Part shown: positions 23,161 to 34,712 of the stretch, piece by piece
How positions within the stretch are numbered: the first letter of the stretch is position 1
How the letters are laid out: each line of letters starts with the position of its first letter
Assembly: GCA_023055425.1 (NCBI GenBank)
Contig: JALGPY010000003.1
Span: 24,983,001-25,047,000 of the forward strand
Source of the DNA: Linanthus parryae
Lineage: Eukaryota > Streptophyta > Magnoliopsida > Ericales > Polemoniaceae
Direction of reading: 5' to 3'
DNA: 64,000 bases
Translations under genes and position numbers: made by a program
Notes under the pieces: generated by a model
Told to the model about the DNA's origin: nothing
The model's input: the letters and a program-made list of their open reading frames with translations, nothing else
Databases searched by the model: none

Positions 23161-23519
23161 CTGCTAAAAATGAATCAGGAGTTAAAAAATGTTAAATAAG
23201 ACAGCTCAACAGTAAAAAAAAAAAAAATCCAGATAATGATTTTCAACAGTAAAACAGAACATGATCAATAGCTCTTTACCACAGCCCTAATTTTTATTCC
23301 CAGTGCTTGTACCCTATAACAATTGGGGGCTATTAGAATAATTTTCAGATGAAGACACTAGAAAAACCTCAATGGCCATAACACCATATTCAAAGGTGTT
23401 CATGTCCGATTCCAGATAAAGAAACTAAAAATGGAAACCGATAAATTTCTCGAAAAGGCGATAAACTGTTGCCGTTCCCTACGACTATGGCGAGGGATAA
23501 AGAGAGACGGACCATGATC
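23161..23519 (-). other. Segment between exons 1 and 2, where the TFIIF alpha dimerisation domain would be expected
   Basis: No frame resembling the TFIIF alpha/beta dimerisation domain or its acidic linker is visible in this 360-bp gap. A short A-run is at about 23,216. Either these parts were lost or they were never part of this copy. Confidence 0.55.
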
Positions 23520-23623
23520 GAGCCAGTGATGCCACAGCCTAAACAGAGGGAATTGCTTCCGTACAGATCTTCCGCCGCTCCACAGCCGCGACACAACGGC
23601 GTCGTCTGGAAATCGGACGACAT
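23520..23623 (-). pseudogene. TFIIF-alpha-like exon 1: N-terminal zinc motif
   Basis: The minus frame starting at 23,623 reads MSSDFQTTPLCRGCGAAEDL, then YGSNSLCLGCG. This gives a C-x2-C...C-x2-C pattern and the DLYGS string characteristic of the N-terminus of plant TFIIF alpha. Compared with the family, a few residues between the two cysteine pairs are missing, as is the following second zinc half (CxxCG..VTRLIREYNV). A candidate donor (ATG/GTCCGT) follows. I place the exon end there with low certainty; the frame itself stays open to about 23,390. Confidence 0.6.
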
Positions 23624-23689
23624 TTATCTTCACAGCAGTACCTACAACTACTCCCCAAAATTCACAAAATTAGGGCGGTGAAACCTGGG

Positions 23690-24439
23690 GTGAAAGCGAT
23701 CAAACGTACGATATCGCAAGAAGGGTACCTTACCTTTTGCTCCTCCCATGCGCACTACTTGCCCTTTTGTATGGAATCACATCTCATTTGACATGAGGAA
23801 AAGACACTTTCACCCCTACTTGTTTGGTACCAGTCTGTCCCAGCTCTTTCTTCCCAATTTGACTTTTGTCACTATTCACTGTGTCACTTTGACCCGGTGA
23901 TTTGATTAGCAACCCGATGTAATTTTTTGATAATTTTTTCATGGCGTTGTAGAGTAAAAGTTGCTCTATAATATGGTGAAAAAATTATCAAAAAATCGTA
24001 TTATTTTGCTATTCAAATCACCCGATCAAAGTGACCCAGATACGAGTCAAAAAAGTTAGATGGGAAGAAAGAGCTGGGACGGACTGGTAAGTGACTTTAA
24101 CTCCTCCTATGTTCTTATTTTCAGGATATTTACACCAATGAGTTCATGACTAGGTCATATCATAGTCTAAGAGAGAGAAATTTGTTCCCAAAACTACTAC
24201 AATAACAGACAATCGCCTCGAGAATAACCATAACACAATCAGATAGTGTAAACTGTAAATGTTTTAAATTTTGACATAGAAAAGGGTGAGAGTGTCATTT
24301 CCCAAATTAGAAGGGGTGAAAGTGTCTTTGAATCAAACTTGAGGGGGTGAAAGTGTTTTCAAGTTCTCTCTAGAGTATAGGGAGAGAATACGTTGTGCTA
24401 CTTGCAAGCCCAGTTCTTAGTTCAAGCAAAGTGTTTCCA
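23690..24439. other. Upstream region of TFIIF-alpha-like copy A, with a hairpin MITE
   Basis: No coding frame is seen. It should include the promoter of the minus-strand gene, but I see no convincing TATA box. GGGGTGAAAGTGTCTTT-like phrases near 24,313 resemble the GACACTTTCACCCC at 23,806 read on the other strand, so an extended inverted arrangement surrounds the MITE. Confidence 0.5.
23830..24087. mobile_element. Fold-back MITE (258 bp) with TA target duplication
   Basis: The left end CCAGTCTGTCCCAGCTCT and the reverse complement of the right end differ at one of 27 bases, and TA flanks both sides. The inverted similarity continues inward to the middle (GTCACTTTGA, GGTGATTTGA, TTTTTTGATAATTTTTTCA on both arms), so the whole element folds into one long hairpin. 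TA duplication fits a Tc1/mariner-type MITE, but the termini do not match Stowaway. Confidence 0.8.
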
Positions 24440-24755
24440 ATGAGTGAAGTCGACCATATCTAGCTCATTGAAGTCCTGAAACAAGTTGAAATTCAGTCAG
24501 AGGAAGATAAGGGAGAAATGGAAATTAAACTGAGCAATGATGAGACTGAATCAAGATTGGAAGAAAGTGCTTGCAGCCTTATGCGAAACATATTTCAGCA
24601 GAAAAATGTATACTTGGTAGGATTAAAAAGAGCGTTAGCAGCCATCTGGTGAAATCCTTCAGGATTGCAACTAGGGCATGTCAAGGGGAAAATCTTTCAA
24701 TGTTGCTTCAAAGAGGATAAGGATCTAGAGAGAGTCTTAAAATCCAGACAATGAT
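24440..24755 (+). pseudogene. Degenerate DUF4283/CCHC gene, 5' part
   Basis: From the ATG at 24,440 the frame, with stops, reads a Glu-rich start, then SLMRNIFQQKNVYLVGLKRA, NPSGLQLGH, and FKEDKDLERVLKSRQ. This follows the DUF4283 pattern found in plant LINE ORF1 and related zinc-knuckle proteins. It is cut at 24,755 by a solo LTR and resumes at 57,684 (FSKNNLIVLQIWNPS). Stops near 24,461 and within the AIW stretch make it nonfunctional. Confidence 0.7.
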
Positions 24756-25239
24756 TGTAATAACCCATATTTCTAAGTCAGGTTAGCACGTTAATAATAG
24801 GTGATTGTATGCTAATATGTCATTTAAACTTGACTATTAACTCATGTAAAAATTATGAATAGCATGTTATGTATAACTAAACTAGAGTTGAATGCATTGT
24901 TTTATTATTCGAGTTTCATCTTGTAAATTATGTGATAAATAAATTATGTGTCTAGTTCGATTAAATGACTAGTTTATTAAATGTTACTTGTTGGTTGCTT
25001 AAGTTGCTAATTGAATGCAGTGTTTCGTGTATACAAGTATTACTTGCTAGTTTTCCTATCAAGTGCGTAGTCATATTCGTGTATGTGTTAAATTTAGGAC
25101 CGCGTATAATAGTTAAGTTGATGCAATTGTTGCACCAAATCAAACACATGTGCATGTGCAAAGCTCCACTTGTCACCCCTCCATACAAGTGTCACATATC
25201 CCTCCTTACACATGTAACTCTCTCCCTGTCTCTTGGGCA

Positions 25240-25247
25240 TATAAAAG
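25240..25247 (+). promoter_or_regulatory. TATA box of the solo LTR
   Basis: TATAAAAG in a GGGCATATAAAAGCC context, about 485 bp from the LTR start, followed by a pyrimidine-rich stretch. This fits an LTR promoter on the plus strand. Confidence 0.5.
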
Positions 25248-26869
25248 CCACTAAGTGCATATTTTCCCTCATTTTTTTCCATAATTTTCTTTCTCTAGAA
25301 AGTCTTTCAAGCTTTCATGTCTCTCTTCTTCACCTCAATTCCGGTTTTGTTCTAGACGCTCCAAAAACATGGTCCAAATATTGGATTTTAAGGTTTTAAT
25401 TGATGGAAACTCATCTTGGAAGATAGAATATCAAGTGGCTAGCAAGTTTTGAGCATTTTCATCAAGTATGAAGCCCCTAAGAGGCCATTATTCACCACTT
25501 CTCATAAGTCTTCTCAAGAAATTCATGAATAATTAGGAGTAAGTTCTATTTCTTTGCATCTACATCATAATTTTTGTTTTCACGCCTAATTCTTGTGATT
25601 CCATGGAAAATCTCTACTTGCATGTTAGGAATTCATCATCCTCAAGACAAGAATTGAGCATGTATCATCTCATTTGTATGATAGCATAGTATATTTATGG
25701 GTGCATGTTCTTGATTCATCACAATCTCCAGGATTCACATAAATGCATGTCAAAAGCTAAGTTTGGATAGTTCCTACTTCTTAATTTGATGAGATAAGTC
25801 TCAACTCTTCTTCTCTTAGACATGATTTTACTCCTTGAAAGATCATTATGTGTTTCTATGGTGAATTTCTAGTTGCATGTTCTTGATTCATCACCATTTT
25901 CATGATCTATATACATGCATGAAAGAAATTAGAAAGCAAGATCACCTAGTAGTGTAAATCATATTTTACAAGTTATATTCATGCTATGTCTTTGAATTAT
26001 CTTGCATATGTGTCTTAGCGTCTTAATTGGGTCTAGAGGAATGAGTTTCTCTGAAAAAGTAACAAAGAAAATGAAAGAAGAAACAAGATAATTTCGGACA
26101 GAAAAATCTGCTCTTGGGTAAAAGTTGTGACCCAACTTTAGAGGGTCATAACTCACTCATATGAACTCGATTTTGGGCATTTTTTGTACCGTTTCAAATC
26201 TCTATGTGTCTACTATCATTTCCAGTTGCTTTTATGACAAAAGACCCTCTACTTTTTCTGTAATATTAAAAATACTAAAGTGTGTCCAATCTGAATTTTT
26301 CTAAGTACTTGACAGATTTTATGCCATGTTTGATAATCAATTTGCGGTGCCTCCAATCCATGAAATGGTATGAAAATAAGCATGCATGTGATTGAATGTG
26401 TCTATTTTATGGTGGTAAAATTTAGAATTTCATGAGTTAGAAGGTTAAATGAAAGTAAGCAAGTTTTTCAAGCTAGTTTATGTAAGTTCATTTCTAGTTC
26501 ATTATATGTCATCTTGCATTATGTGTTGCATTAGACATCTCATTTTCATTCAATAAAGAATATAAAGTACATGAAGTATGTGAATATAGGAAAAGTTAGT
26601 CCATATGCATCTAAGAGATGTAGACATGTGCTATGCTTTGATTGAATTCATGCTAAGTGATTACAAGTGTGATTTGTAGCACTCTTGGCTAGTTATATGA
26701 CGACGGAGTTGATGATCATGTGCTTTAAGTTGGTTGGAATTGGACTAAGAAATATTAAATGAATGGCTTAAGCTCGCAAGGTGAGTTACCCTACCTCCCG
26801 AAGTTTGTACCGAACCTCAAGTTTCTTACAAGCTTATATATGTTCATGTGTCCCTATTATGTATGTATG

Positions 26870-27139
26870 TGTACACACAAATTTTGCAAACTCAGCGAAA
26901 AGGACGCAAAACGTAAGTGCAAAAATTTAATTTGTATTTAATTTGGGTTAAAGTGGGTACAATCCTCTTGATTTTACACCGGATCAGAAACCTCTGATTA
27001 AATCTCCTACTTCTTGACTTTGTTGACTTGTAGCGTGAGGATGACAAGCTTTCTTCAAAGAGACGAGGTCGGCGATGTAGTTGACTTTTGACCTTAGAAC
27101 GGCAAGATTTGATGAAGAACGGTCCGTGGCTTCAAACTC
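26870..27139 (-). repeat. Truncated 3' LTR of the minus-strand Tat element
   Basis: It aligns without gaps to 55,701-55,970 of the full LTR, then similarity stops abruptly after ...GGCTTCAAACTC. The missing 646 bp are the internal (polypurine-tract) side, while the outer end and the target duplication are perfect. Confidence 0.9.
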
Positions 27140-27798
27140 CAATCTGCTAGCACCCTTCGCGGTTACTTGGTTATTTGCAACCTTGCTAGAACGCTCGAGC
27201 TTGTATTATGTAAACTTGAGAGTACACCCTTTGCTGGGGTTTCGTTTGCGATTACCAAACTTACTTGGGGCATGATTAGCATTTCATTAGTCTGGTGAGT
27301 AAGAGTCCAAATCAAAGTCATCACCTATCTTCCTAAGAAGACATTTGGTCTGAAAGGAAATTTTCCACATACACAGACGGATGTCAAACCCTTTTCATTT
27401 ACAGTCGTCATGTTTGAATGCGGCTCAAAAATTTGGCGCGAACGGATCAACTTCACAGGATCAATTAAATCAAATGATTGATACTGGCGTGATGAACGAT
27501 TGATTTCTTCCCCTGGTTTATGGAATGAATGGTCTAGGGTTTCTTTAAATCCCCCATTTGAAGATGGCTCACACCCTATAAATTCAAGCGGAAACACGCT
27601 CTTATGCACCAGTGAAGGCGCAACTTGGAGTCGTTCAAGTACAGAACAGAGGTTCTCGCAGGTATCGCCTTCTTCTCCATTGTCCATTCCCGTCATGCCT
27701 TCTTCGTTCTAGTAATAAGATCAATTGCGTCAAATATATTGGATGAGGGAATGTAGCGACATTTTAAGCCAGACGTAAACTGATGTTGTTGTTGTGTT
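27140..27798 (+). other. Segment between truncated LTR and antisense ORF
   Basis: On the plus strand a frame with one in-frame stop (TGA near 27,476) reads VVMFECGSKIWRERINFTG ... LISSPGLWNEWSRVSLNPP and stays open to 27,712. It may be the 5' part of the antisense gene, but I do not recognise it. A T-rich run at 27,808-27,840 follows. Confidence 0.35.
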
Positions 27799-28458
27799 GT
27801 GTTTTGTTTTCTTTTTTTGTTTTTTGTTTTTTTTGTTTTAATTGAATCGCAGACGAGTAGCTTCTCTGTGATGTCGTCGATGAGGCTTCGCCTGAGCTAT
27901 GGGGATTATCAACGTCATGATGGGGATGACGGACAAGATGATACGAGTGTCCGACCCAAGCACTATGGGTCCCAACAGCCGGCCCACGGACGCCGAGAAG
28001 GAGGTTCCAGCAAGTCGAGGAGGCCGAAGGGTGCTGCAGCAACATCTCATTTGAATGCTAGCAATGGGCGTGGCGACAAGTCAAGGTCCAGAGGCAAGAA
28101 TTCTCGTTCTAACGGGGCCCGTAATGGCGACACTACCGGTAAGACAAGCTTCGGAGAGGCAAGGAGTTCCCACCGCACTATTAATTTGAGAAGTGTTGCC
28201 AGGCGGGCGAATGGGGAGGCTAGCACGGGCGTAGTCCACGATCAGGCCAAAGCGAAAGATCCAGGAAGCATTCAATGGCAGCGGGATGCCAACTTGAACG
28301 ACGATCCGTCCCTGCCAATTAGTCCTCAGTTGGTCGCACGACGTCGCAGTGATCCGGAGGAGGAGAGCGTGGCGGGTAATGTCAAGAGAAGCTCGGGCGG
28401 TCTGAAGATCAGGATAGCAAAGCCAGCCCCGCCATTAAAGGAAGGCGGTGCAGCATGA
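27799..28458 (+). pseudogene. Antisense ORF of the minus-strand Tat element, N-terminal part
   Basis: Plus-strand frame of 219 codons, opposite to pol. A likely start is the ATG at about 27,871 (MSSMRLRLSYGDYQRH), because the bases before it are a low-complexity T/G run. The product is hydrophilic, rich in Arg, Ser, Gly and Asp, with basic clusters and a GGLKIRIAKPAPP end. No known domain is recognised. The frame ends at 28,458 and overlaps the next frame, which resumes the same composition and a related GGLKLKM motif, so one frameshift or a small intron separates them. Confidence 0.45.
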
Positions 28459-29869
28459 TGCCGAGCCTGTGAGTCACAACGCTCATGCTACAAAGATGAT
28501 TTCAGGAGACGCGGTCCTTAAGGAGATCGTCGTAAGTCCAGCTGAGCCTTCGTCCCGAGAAGCGCGTGGCGGTTTAAAGCTAAAGATGGCCTCCACAGAT
28601 CAAGGTGGTGTTGAAACCAGAAGTGAAGCCGGCGATACGTTTGCCAAACGACCTGCTGACACTCTTGATGGTGGGAGCAGCTCGAGTGGAGATCGGTGTT
28701 GGAGAAGAACGAAGCTCAAGTCGATGGAGCAAGGGGTTGGCTCAGGGGCGAAGAAGAGCAAACATTCACATGGAATTGAGGGGCAGCATTCCACCTACGA
28801 ACCTGTCGACCCGTCCAAGGAACACGACACTTTTTTCGGCCCTGTGGACGGAAACCTTCTAGATGGGTTGGATGGCTTCTCGCTTCTTGATGACCTTCCC
28901 CTAGACGGGGTCGACGATATTGTTGACCCGATTGGCGAGCATATCGATTTCCTTGGCAGCGAAGACTCTACCGAAGGACCGGACGAGTTTGCTCTCGTGG
29001 CAAGAAGGACCAGGACTTCCGAAGCTACCAATGTTACGGCTCAGGAGTTAGTTGTCAATCATCCTTCTAAAGCTTCCAGCAACAAGGCAGTGTGTTCATG
29101 TCGCTCCTTGCCGTCAGATGTTGTTAAAGTGACTGAAGATCCAGGTCCCAGTACCAAAGGACGTACAATAGTTGGGGGTTCATCCCAACAATCAAATCCG
29201 ACCACCTCTTTTGCGACTGTTTACGTACCCGGCTCCGAAGCGGCAAAGGTTCGTCGTCATGTTCTTTATGCCATGTGGGAAGGAATTGTAGAGAAGGTGA
29301 AGGATAGGCCGCTACATCGCCTGCTTTCCGCAAAAGGTCCAATCGAGGAGATATATGAAGAGATGCAGCGCTATTTAATGGAGGATTCTATCCCGTTCAA
29401 GGGGCGAATGGATGCTTTATTTTCTAGCCTTGAAGTTTTCAATGCAGCTCGAGAAGGCTCCCTGAACGCTGATCGTCAACAGGAACTTGAGGCTGAACTG
29501 CAGGGTCTTTTGGGGCGTCTCACTGAAGTCACTCAGCGGGAGAGTGATCAGGGGCAAGCTGTTGATTCTGCTCGGATAGCTGTGGAAAATCTCGAGTCTC
29601 AAGAATCCGAACTGACCTACAAGCTCGGGGACTTGCAGAAGGAGTTGGAGTTGTTGCGCGACCGCAAGGCTGGTGAAGTGGCTGCATTGACTCAGAAGAA
29701 TGAAGAGCTGGGGAAACTGCAGGCCTCTGTGAGCTCCCTCTAGGAAGAAGTCAACCGGGCGCAGAAGAGGATTGACGAAGCCAAGGAGAATAGCCATCAT
29801 TTGAGAGAGATGGAGGGGTTGCTGGAGCGTGCCCGTCAGGAGATCGTCGACTTCAACTTTCATCTCTAG
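28448..29869 (+). pseudogene. Antisense ORF of the minus-strand Tat element, coiled-coil C-terminal part
   Basis: This frame continues the antisense gene. Its first half is acidic and low complexity (LLDGLDGFSLLDDLPLDG). The second half, from about residue 290, is a long coiled coil (QQELEAELQGLLGRLTEV, LGDLQKELELLRDRKAGEV). An in-frame TAG at 29,741-29,743 is followed by 41 more codons of coiled coil to a stop at 29,869 (RARQEIVDFNFHL). It occupies the same place, opposite orientation and C-terminal coiled coil as the antisense gene of the first Tat element, but no plant mobile domain is visible here. Function unknown. Confidence 0.55.
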
Positions 29870-31900
29870 GCGAAGCATCCCTTCTTTCTTGTTACTCCCA
29901 TATTGATGTCTTCATGAACTGTGTTCTTCTCCGGATGATCTCTCTTACTTTGTGATTTTGCTCGCTCTTGTGGCGGATTTTCCTTTCTTTTAGACATTGG
30001 TCGCAGCGGCGGTATGCCGGTCATTGCTTTCTCTTTCACGGACTGTGGATTTTATTTTGCGTTGCATCTAAAACTCAGGCGCTGCTTGCTGTTCTATGGC
30101 GTGTTGGCTATCCTTTCCTCTCTTCTTGTTTTGTTTCTTCTCATTTGTGTGCAGGGTGCAGGGCGTGCATAGTGGCAAGAAGGGTCTTGAGGCTAACCTG
30201 GTAGCTTGGGGGCGTTTCCCGTAGACACAGTTGATATGATAGATGATGTAGCAGATGGCTTCCAAGGGAGAATGAGCAGGGTGTTTTGCAACGACTTTGG
30301 TAAGGCCATGGCGAAGGCGACCATCTGACTTCAGGTATCCGCTGGTGATGGTGTTGTCTAACTTTGTCAACCTGTTCCTTTTTTTTGTGTGTGAAGAAAT
30401 TAAGCTTAATGTGACCTCTCTGACCTTGTATGTCATCCAGGCACTTGGGGTGGATCACTGAACAAATTAGGGAGCTCCAGGGATGGTTTCCTAAGGTGCA
30501 ACACATGTTCTTGAGTCCGATCAGGGCGGCAATATGGGGGATTATTTCACTGAAGTGGTTAGAAAAGCTTCAACAATTTCTGGGGAGTAAAGGGTTGGAG
30601 ACAAGGACCGAGGTCACAGAGGCAACAGTGTGTATCCTGCAGGGGCGATCAGGTCATGATGGTATAACCTTGTAAGACTTTCTCCTGACACCTTTCGTGA
30701 CTTATTGCGAGCAAGAAGATGTCATATCTTGGGACACTTGGAGAAGAGCAGGCTTTTGGCGCGCATTGATCTGGACATGAGTCCAATTGGCAAGAACTGG
30801 TAGGAGCAAGCAGGCTGATATGGCAGAAAGAAAAGTGTGATACAACCTTCATTAGCGGGCTCAAGCGCATGTAATCGGAAGAGTACGATCTCTTTCCCTA
30901 ATTTCAGCAAAATGTGGACACGACGCGATGTCATTTCAAGGTGTCTACCAATTTCTAACGCACCAGGTGGCTTTCATATCCGGGGAACATCATAAATCTA
31001 CGACGAAGTAGTTTCATGAATCGCAAATTTAGGGTATAATCCCACTGTCAGGATCCCAGGACTTGAGATAGAATGATTAAAAAAAAAAGAAGGCCCCCAG
31101 TTTCTTCAGTGAACAACACTGTATGACGAATGTTATGTTGCTAGCATGCTTTGACGGGTGTTTCAACCTGGTTTGACCATCTGCGGTTGTATTCTCCGTC
31201 TTTCCTTTATGTTGTAAACCTGACATGCTGAATGTTTATGAATCCATTGAATAAAAGAGAATTATCAAGTTTTCATTCTGCGCATTCTACTATTTGCCTT
31301 CGCGTTTTTTTTATATACCCATTCAGGTGCGTATTTCATCATAAAATTTGCACCCTAGGAGAGATTCATCCAGCTGCCTGGTTTAGATAGTTAACCTGCT
31401 GTAGCATCCTTGTGTCTCAACGGCTGCCCTTCCATTACTTTATCTACTCACTCATTCACTCTCATTCTTGCCTGGTCGCGGATATCAAATTCTTCTTTGT
31501 AGCCACAGTGCCTTGTAGCGGGAACATTACAATAAAACCGTATTAAGCAACAAAGATAGTGATTTTTAGCTTCAACAGGCACTAATGCTTAGATGCGTGG
31601 GCGCGTTGTAATGGGAACCTTACCTACCTTTGCAGCATCAGGAATTTTTCGGTTGCGATGTCAGATTTATTTTATTATTTTTTTTTTATGACCAAAGTTA
31701 GAACCTCTACAAGATGCTCCTGGGTTGAACCTTGTCTTAATTGGCATGGATTGCCAATAAGGGATGTAAGATTGAGTTCATTGCACTGCACCTACCCGGC
31801 GGTTGTTTTCAGAGTCGAGCATTGGTGACGATAACCATGTAAATTGGTCAAAATTTCTTCAGGAGACCGGAAAGGGGTCCAGGTTCATGGCGGGAGTGCA
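29870..31900. other. Non-coding spacer of the minus-strand Tat element
   Basis: No supported coding frame. Minus-strand frames at 30,068-30,506 and 30,649-30,934 do not resemble known proteins. A T-run at 31,677-31,688 and other short homopolymers are present. Confidence 0.45.
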
Positions 31901-33357
31901 CAAGTTAGCATTTTAGCCCATGGCAGCAGCATGATGAGGAAGCAACAATTCAACAGATGGAGAGTGTCAATGTGCTGAGAGCTTTCCCGTCTTTACCCTG
32001 GTACAACGTCTTGAATTTACGTATAACATTCTGATATAATATCCCAAGTTATCCTAAATAGCGTTCTGCATTCTTGGATAATATCCTGAGACAATTATCC
32101 CCCTGATTTCATTTTTTTTATTTATTTTTTACCACACTGGGCAACATTACAAGTTCCACGGGTCATAGAATATACTTTGGCGGTACCCTAAGTCGCTGAT
32201 GGAAGTTGAACCTGTGGATATTTTTTTATTTATTTTCATTTTTCTATCCTTTGAGCGCCGACACGCTGAATTCGAGAAGTTGTATACGATGTGCTGGGAC
32301 AGGACTTCGCCTTGCTAGGCGTGCATCACAAATAAAAGGCACCAATCTTCCTTCTCGAAGCTAAGGAAATATCCGGAGCTGACATTGTATTTGCCGACAA
32401 ATTATCATTGCAAATACCATGTTGTTTTTGGGCTCAGATGCGCAAATTGCAAATGAGGAATTTTACTGGATGATGAAACTACCACATGTGTGTAGATTTT
32501 TTTTTTTTTTTTTGTCGCGACGTTGACTCTTGGTGCGCCGAGAATTCGTCGGGCATGGGCCAGCACGAAACTTCATCACATTGTGACTAATATTCGGGAA
32601 AATATACTGGAAAAAATATTCTGGATAATATCCTGAATTCTAGGATAATATCCTGAATTCCAGGATAATATTCACGGTAACATCCTGATGCAGCATATGA
32701 ATTATGGATTTAACATCCTGTGTAAAAATCCTGATGATCTATCTTCAGGGGTTTAAACTTGGAGGTACCCACTCCTCTTAGGCTCAACTCGAAGCCGCCT
32801 AAGATAAGAATAATACTCTGACGAGACATTCCGGGATAATATCCTGAGAAATCCATGATGCTTCATTGACGAAGATGTAAATTTTGAAACATTCGTTCCA
32901 ATGTCCAGATTTTTGAAGAAATGGTGCTCCTGGGTGCAATTTGGCCAAGCTTTGAAGGTTGCTAGCATACCCCGCACCTAGGAGGGGATATTATCCTGAG
33001 TTCTTGGATAATGTCCTAAATAAGTTCGTGATTTTCCCTTTACCATAATCTAAACGTGGAAATATATGTGCATATATTCCGAGTTTAGAGAAAGGTGTTC
33101 CTGAGTAGAATTCGGCCGAGTTTTGAAAGTTGCTAGCATACCCCACTCCCTGAAGGGGATATTATCCTGGAATATTGGATAATATCCTGGATAACATCCT
33201 AGGGTATATCAACCGGAAAATGAGAGGCTCTTTTAGGGTTATTTTCGCATGGGAAAATACCCCGAGTGAATTTAATTCAAGGTTTGACGGCCGTTTCCAT
33301 ATTTTGCACGACGACATGGATATTATTGTCAAAACATCATGGATTTTTTTTTTCTTT

Positions 33358-33430
<73 letters not shown>

Positions 33431-34640
33431 CCTGGATAACACCTCAATGTCCCATTTACTAGGATTTCAGATTGAAAACACCTACGTACATGATTTGACT
33501 TTTGAACATTGTTCCTGGATGGTTTTCAACCCGAGCTTTGATAATATCATCTTCAAGGGGATACTACCCTGAGTTCTTCTTGAATAATATCCTTGGATAT
33601 CTTACCTTGGATAATATCCTGAATATCTGGTTGTTATTCTGAATAAAACCGTGACGATCTATTTACAAGGATTAAACTTGGAAACGCATGAACGTATCCC
33701 CCGAATCTTGAACGGGATCGTCATACTCATCACCCGCTAATCCTTTTGCTAGCATTTTGCACCTCTAAAGGGATGTTATACCAAATTCTTTGAATAAGAT
33801 CGTAATATCCTGTCTAAAAGGATTTAAACCTGGAATCGCCTAGGCATATGCTATGCCTCATGAAAGGTGCCACTGGATGCAATTCGACCCGAGCTTGATG
33901 ACCGCTAACATATTCCGCACCTTCGAGGAGATATTATCCTGAATTCTTCGATAATATCTTGGATAATATCATGAATTACAGGTTATTATCCCAAATAAAG
34001 TCATAATATCTTATCTACAAGGATTTAAACTTTGAATCGTCTAGACATATGCTTTGCCTTGTGAAAGGTGCCTCTTGCAGCAACTCAACCTGAGCTTTGA
34101 TGGCCGATCACATATTCTATACTTTTGAGGGGATATTATCCTGAATTCTTGGATAATATCCTGGATAACCCGGATAATATCCTGAATTTCAGGTTATTAT
34201 CCTGGATAAAATCATGATATCCTATCTACAAGAATTACATCTTGGGAACGCCTAGACGTATACCTCGACTTTCGAAAGGTGTCTTTGGGTGGATTTCAGC
34301 CCGAGCTTTGATAATATCACCTTCGAGGGGGTATTATCCTGATTTTTTCTTGAATAATATACCGGATGACATCCTGGGGGTATATTAACCTCGATAATAT
34401 CCTGAACTTCTCCTATTATTCTGAATAAACCGTGATGTTCAATTTATGAGAATTTAGCCTTGGAAGCGCCTAGACGTATACCTCGGCTTGTGAAAGGTGC
34501 CCCCGGATGGAAGTTAGCTCGAGCTTGCTGGTCTGTAGAACGTATCGCACTTTTGGGGGGAGATACGATTATTTTTTTGTTATGGCTGCACCTAAAACAA
34601 AACTTCAGGCTGCCTACGTACCTTTGCAGGATCAAGCCAA
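31900..34640. repeat. Diverged tandem repeats rich in GGATAATATCCTG
   Basis: The near-palindrome GGATAATATCCTG and variants recur dozens of times. At a larger scale a block beginning AGGATTTAAAC and containing CTAGACGTATACCTCG and GAAAGGTG repeats at roughly 33,825, 34,020, 34,228 and 34,448, a period of about 195-220 bp. Older copies reach down to about 32,600. The block lies 3' of pol, the same position as the 54-bp array in the first Tat element. Confidence 0.8.
33361..33430. repeat. (AT)n-(GT)n-(AT)n microsatellite
   Basis: About 19 GT dinucleotides (33,371-33,408) flanked on both sides by AT repeats, within the tandem-repeat spacer. Confidence 0.95.
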
Positions 34641-34712
34641 ACGTAGTTCATTTTTTTTTTTTTTTTTGCATCGTGCAGTTTATACTCGTGCGATGAGGAG
34701 TGTGTACCCTGC

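Larger units (their letters stand above)
14328..23623 (-). pseudogene. TFIIF alpha (RAP74)-like gene with three tandem winged-helix domains, copy A
   Basis: Five minus-strand exons are supported: zinc-motif exon 1 (about 23,623-23,520), exon 2 (23,160-22,966), exon 3 (19,365-19,093), exon 4 (17,464 to about 16,925) and exon 5 (14,426-14,328). Exon 1 resembles the N-terminus of plant TFIIF alpha. Exons 2-5 encode repeated copies of its C-terminal winged helix, each domain split by a phase-0 intron. Ordinary TFIIF alpha has one such domain after a dimerisation domain and a long acidic linker; neither of those is visible here. TFIIF helps RNA polymerase II initiate, and the family's C-terminal winged helix is a protein-docking module. 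Exon 4 has frameshifts and stops, so a full three-domain product is unlikely. A shorter product ending after exon 3 remains possible. Classified as probable pseudogene. Confidence 0.75.

Noticed and set aside
23469..23681. Plus-strand 70-codon ORF overlapping exon 1
   Set aside because: The minus strand matches the TFIIF alpha N-terminus; the plus frame is its shadow.
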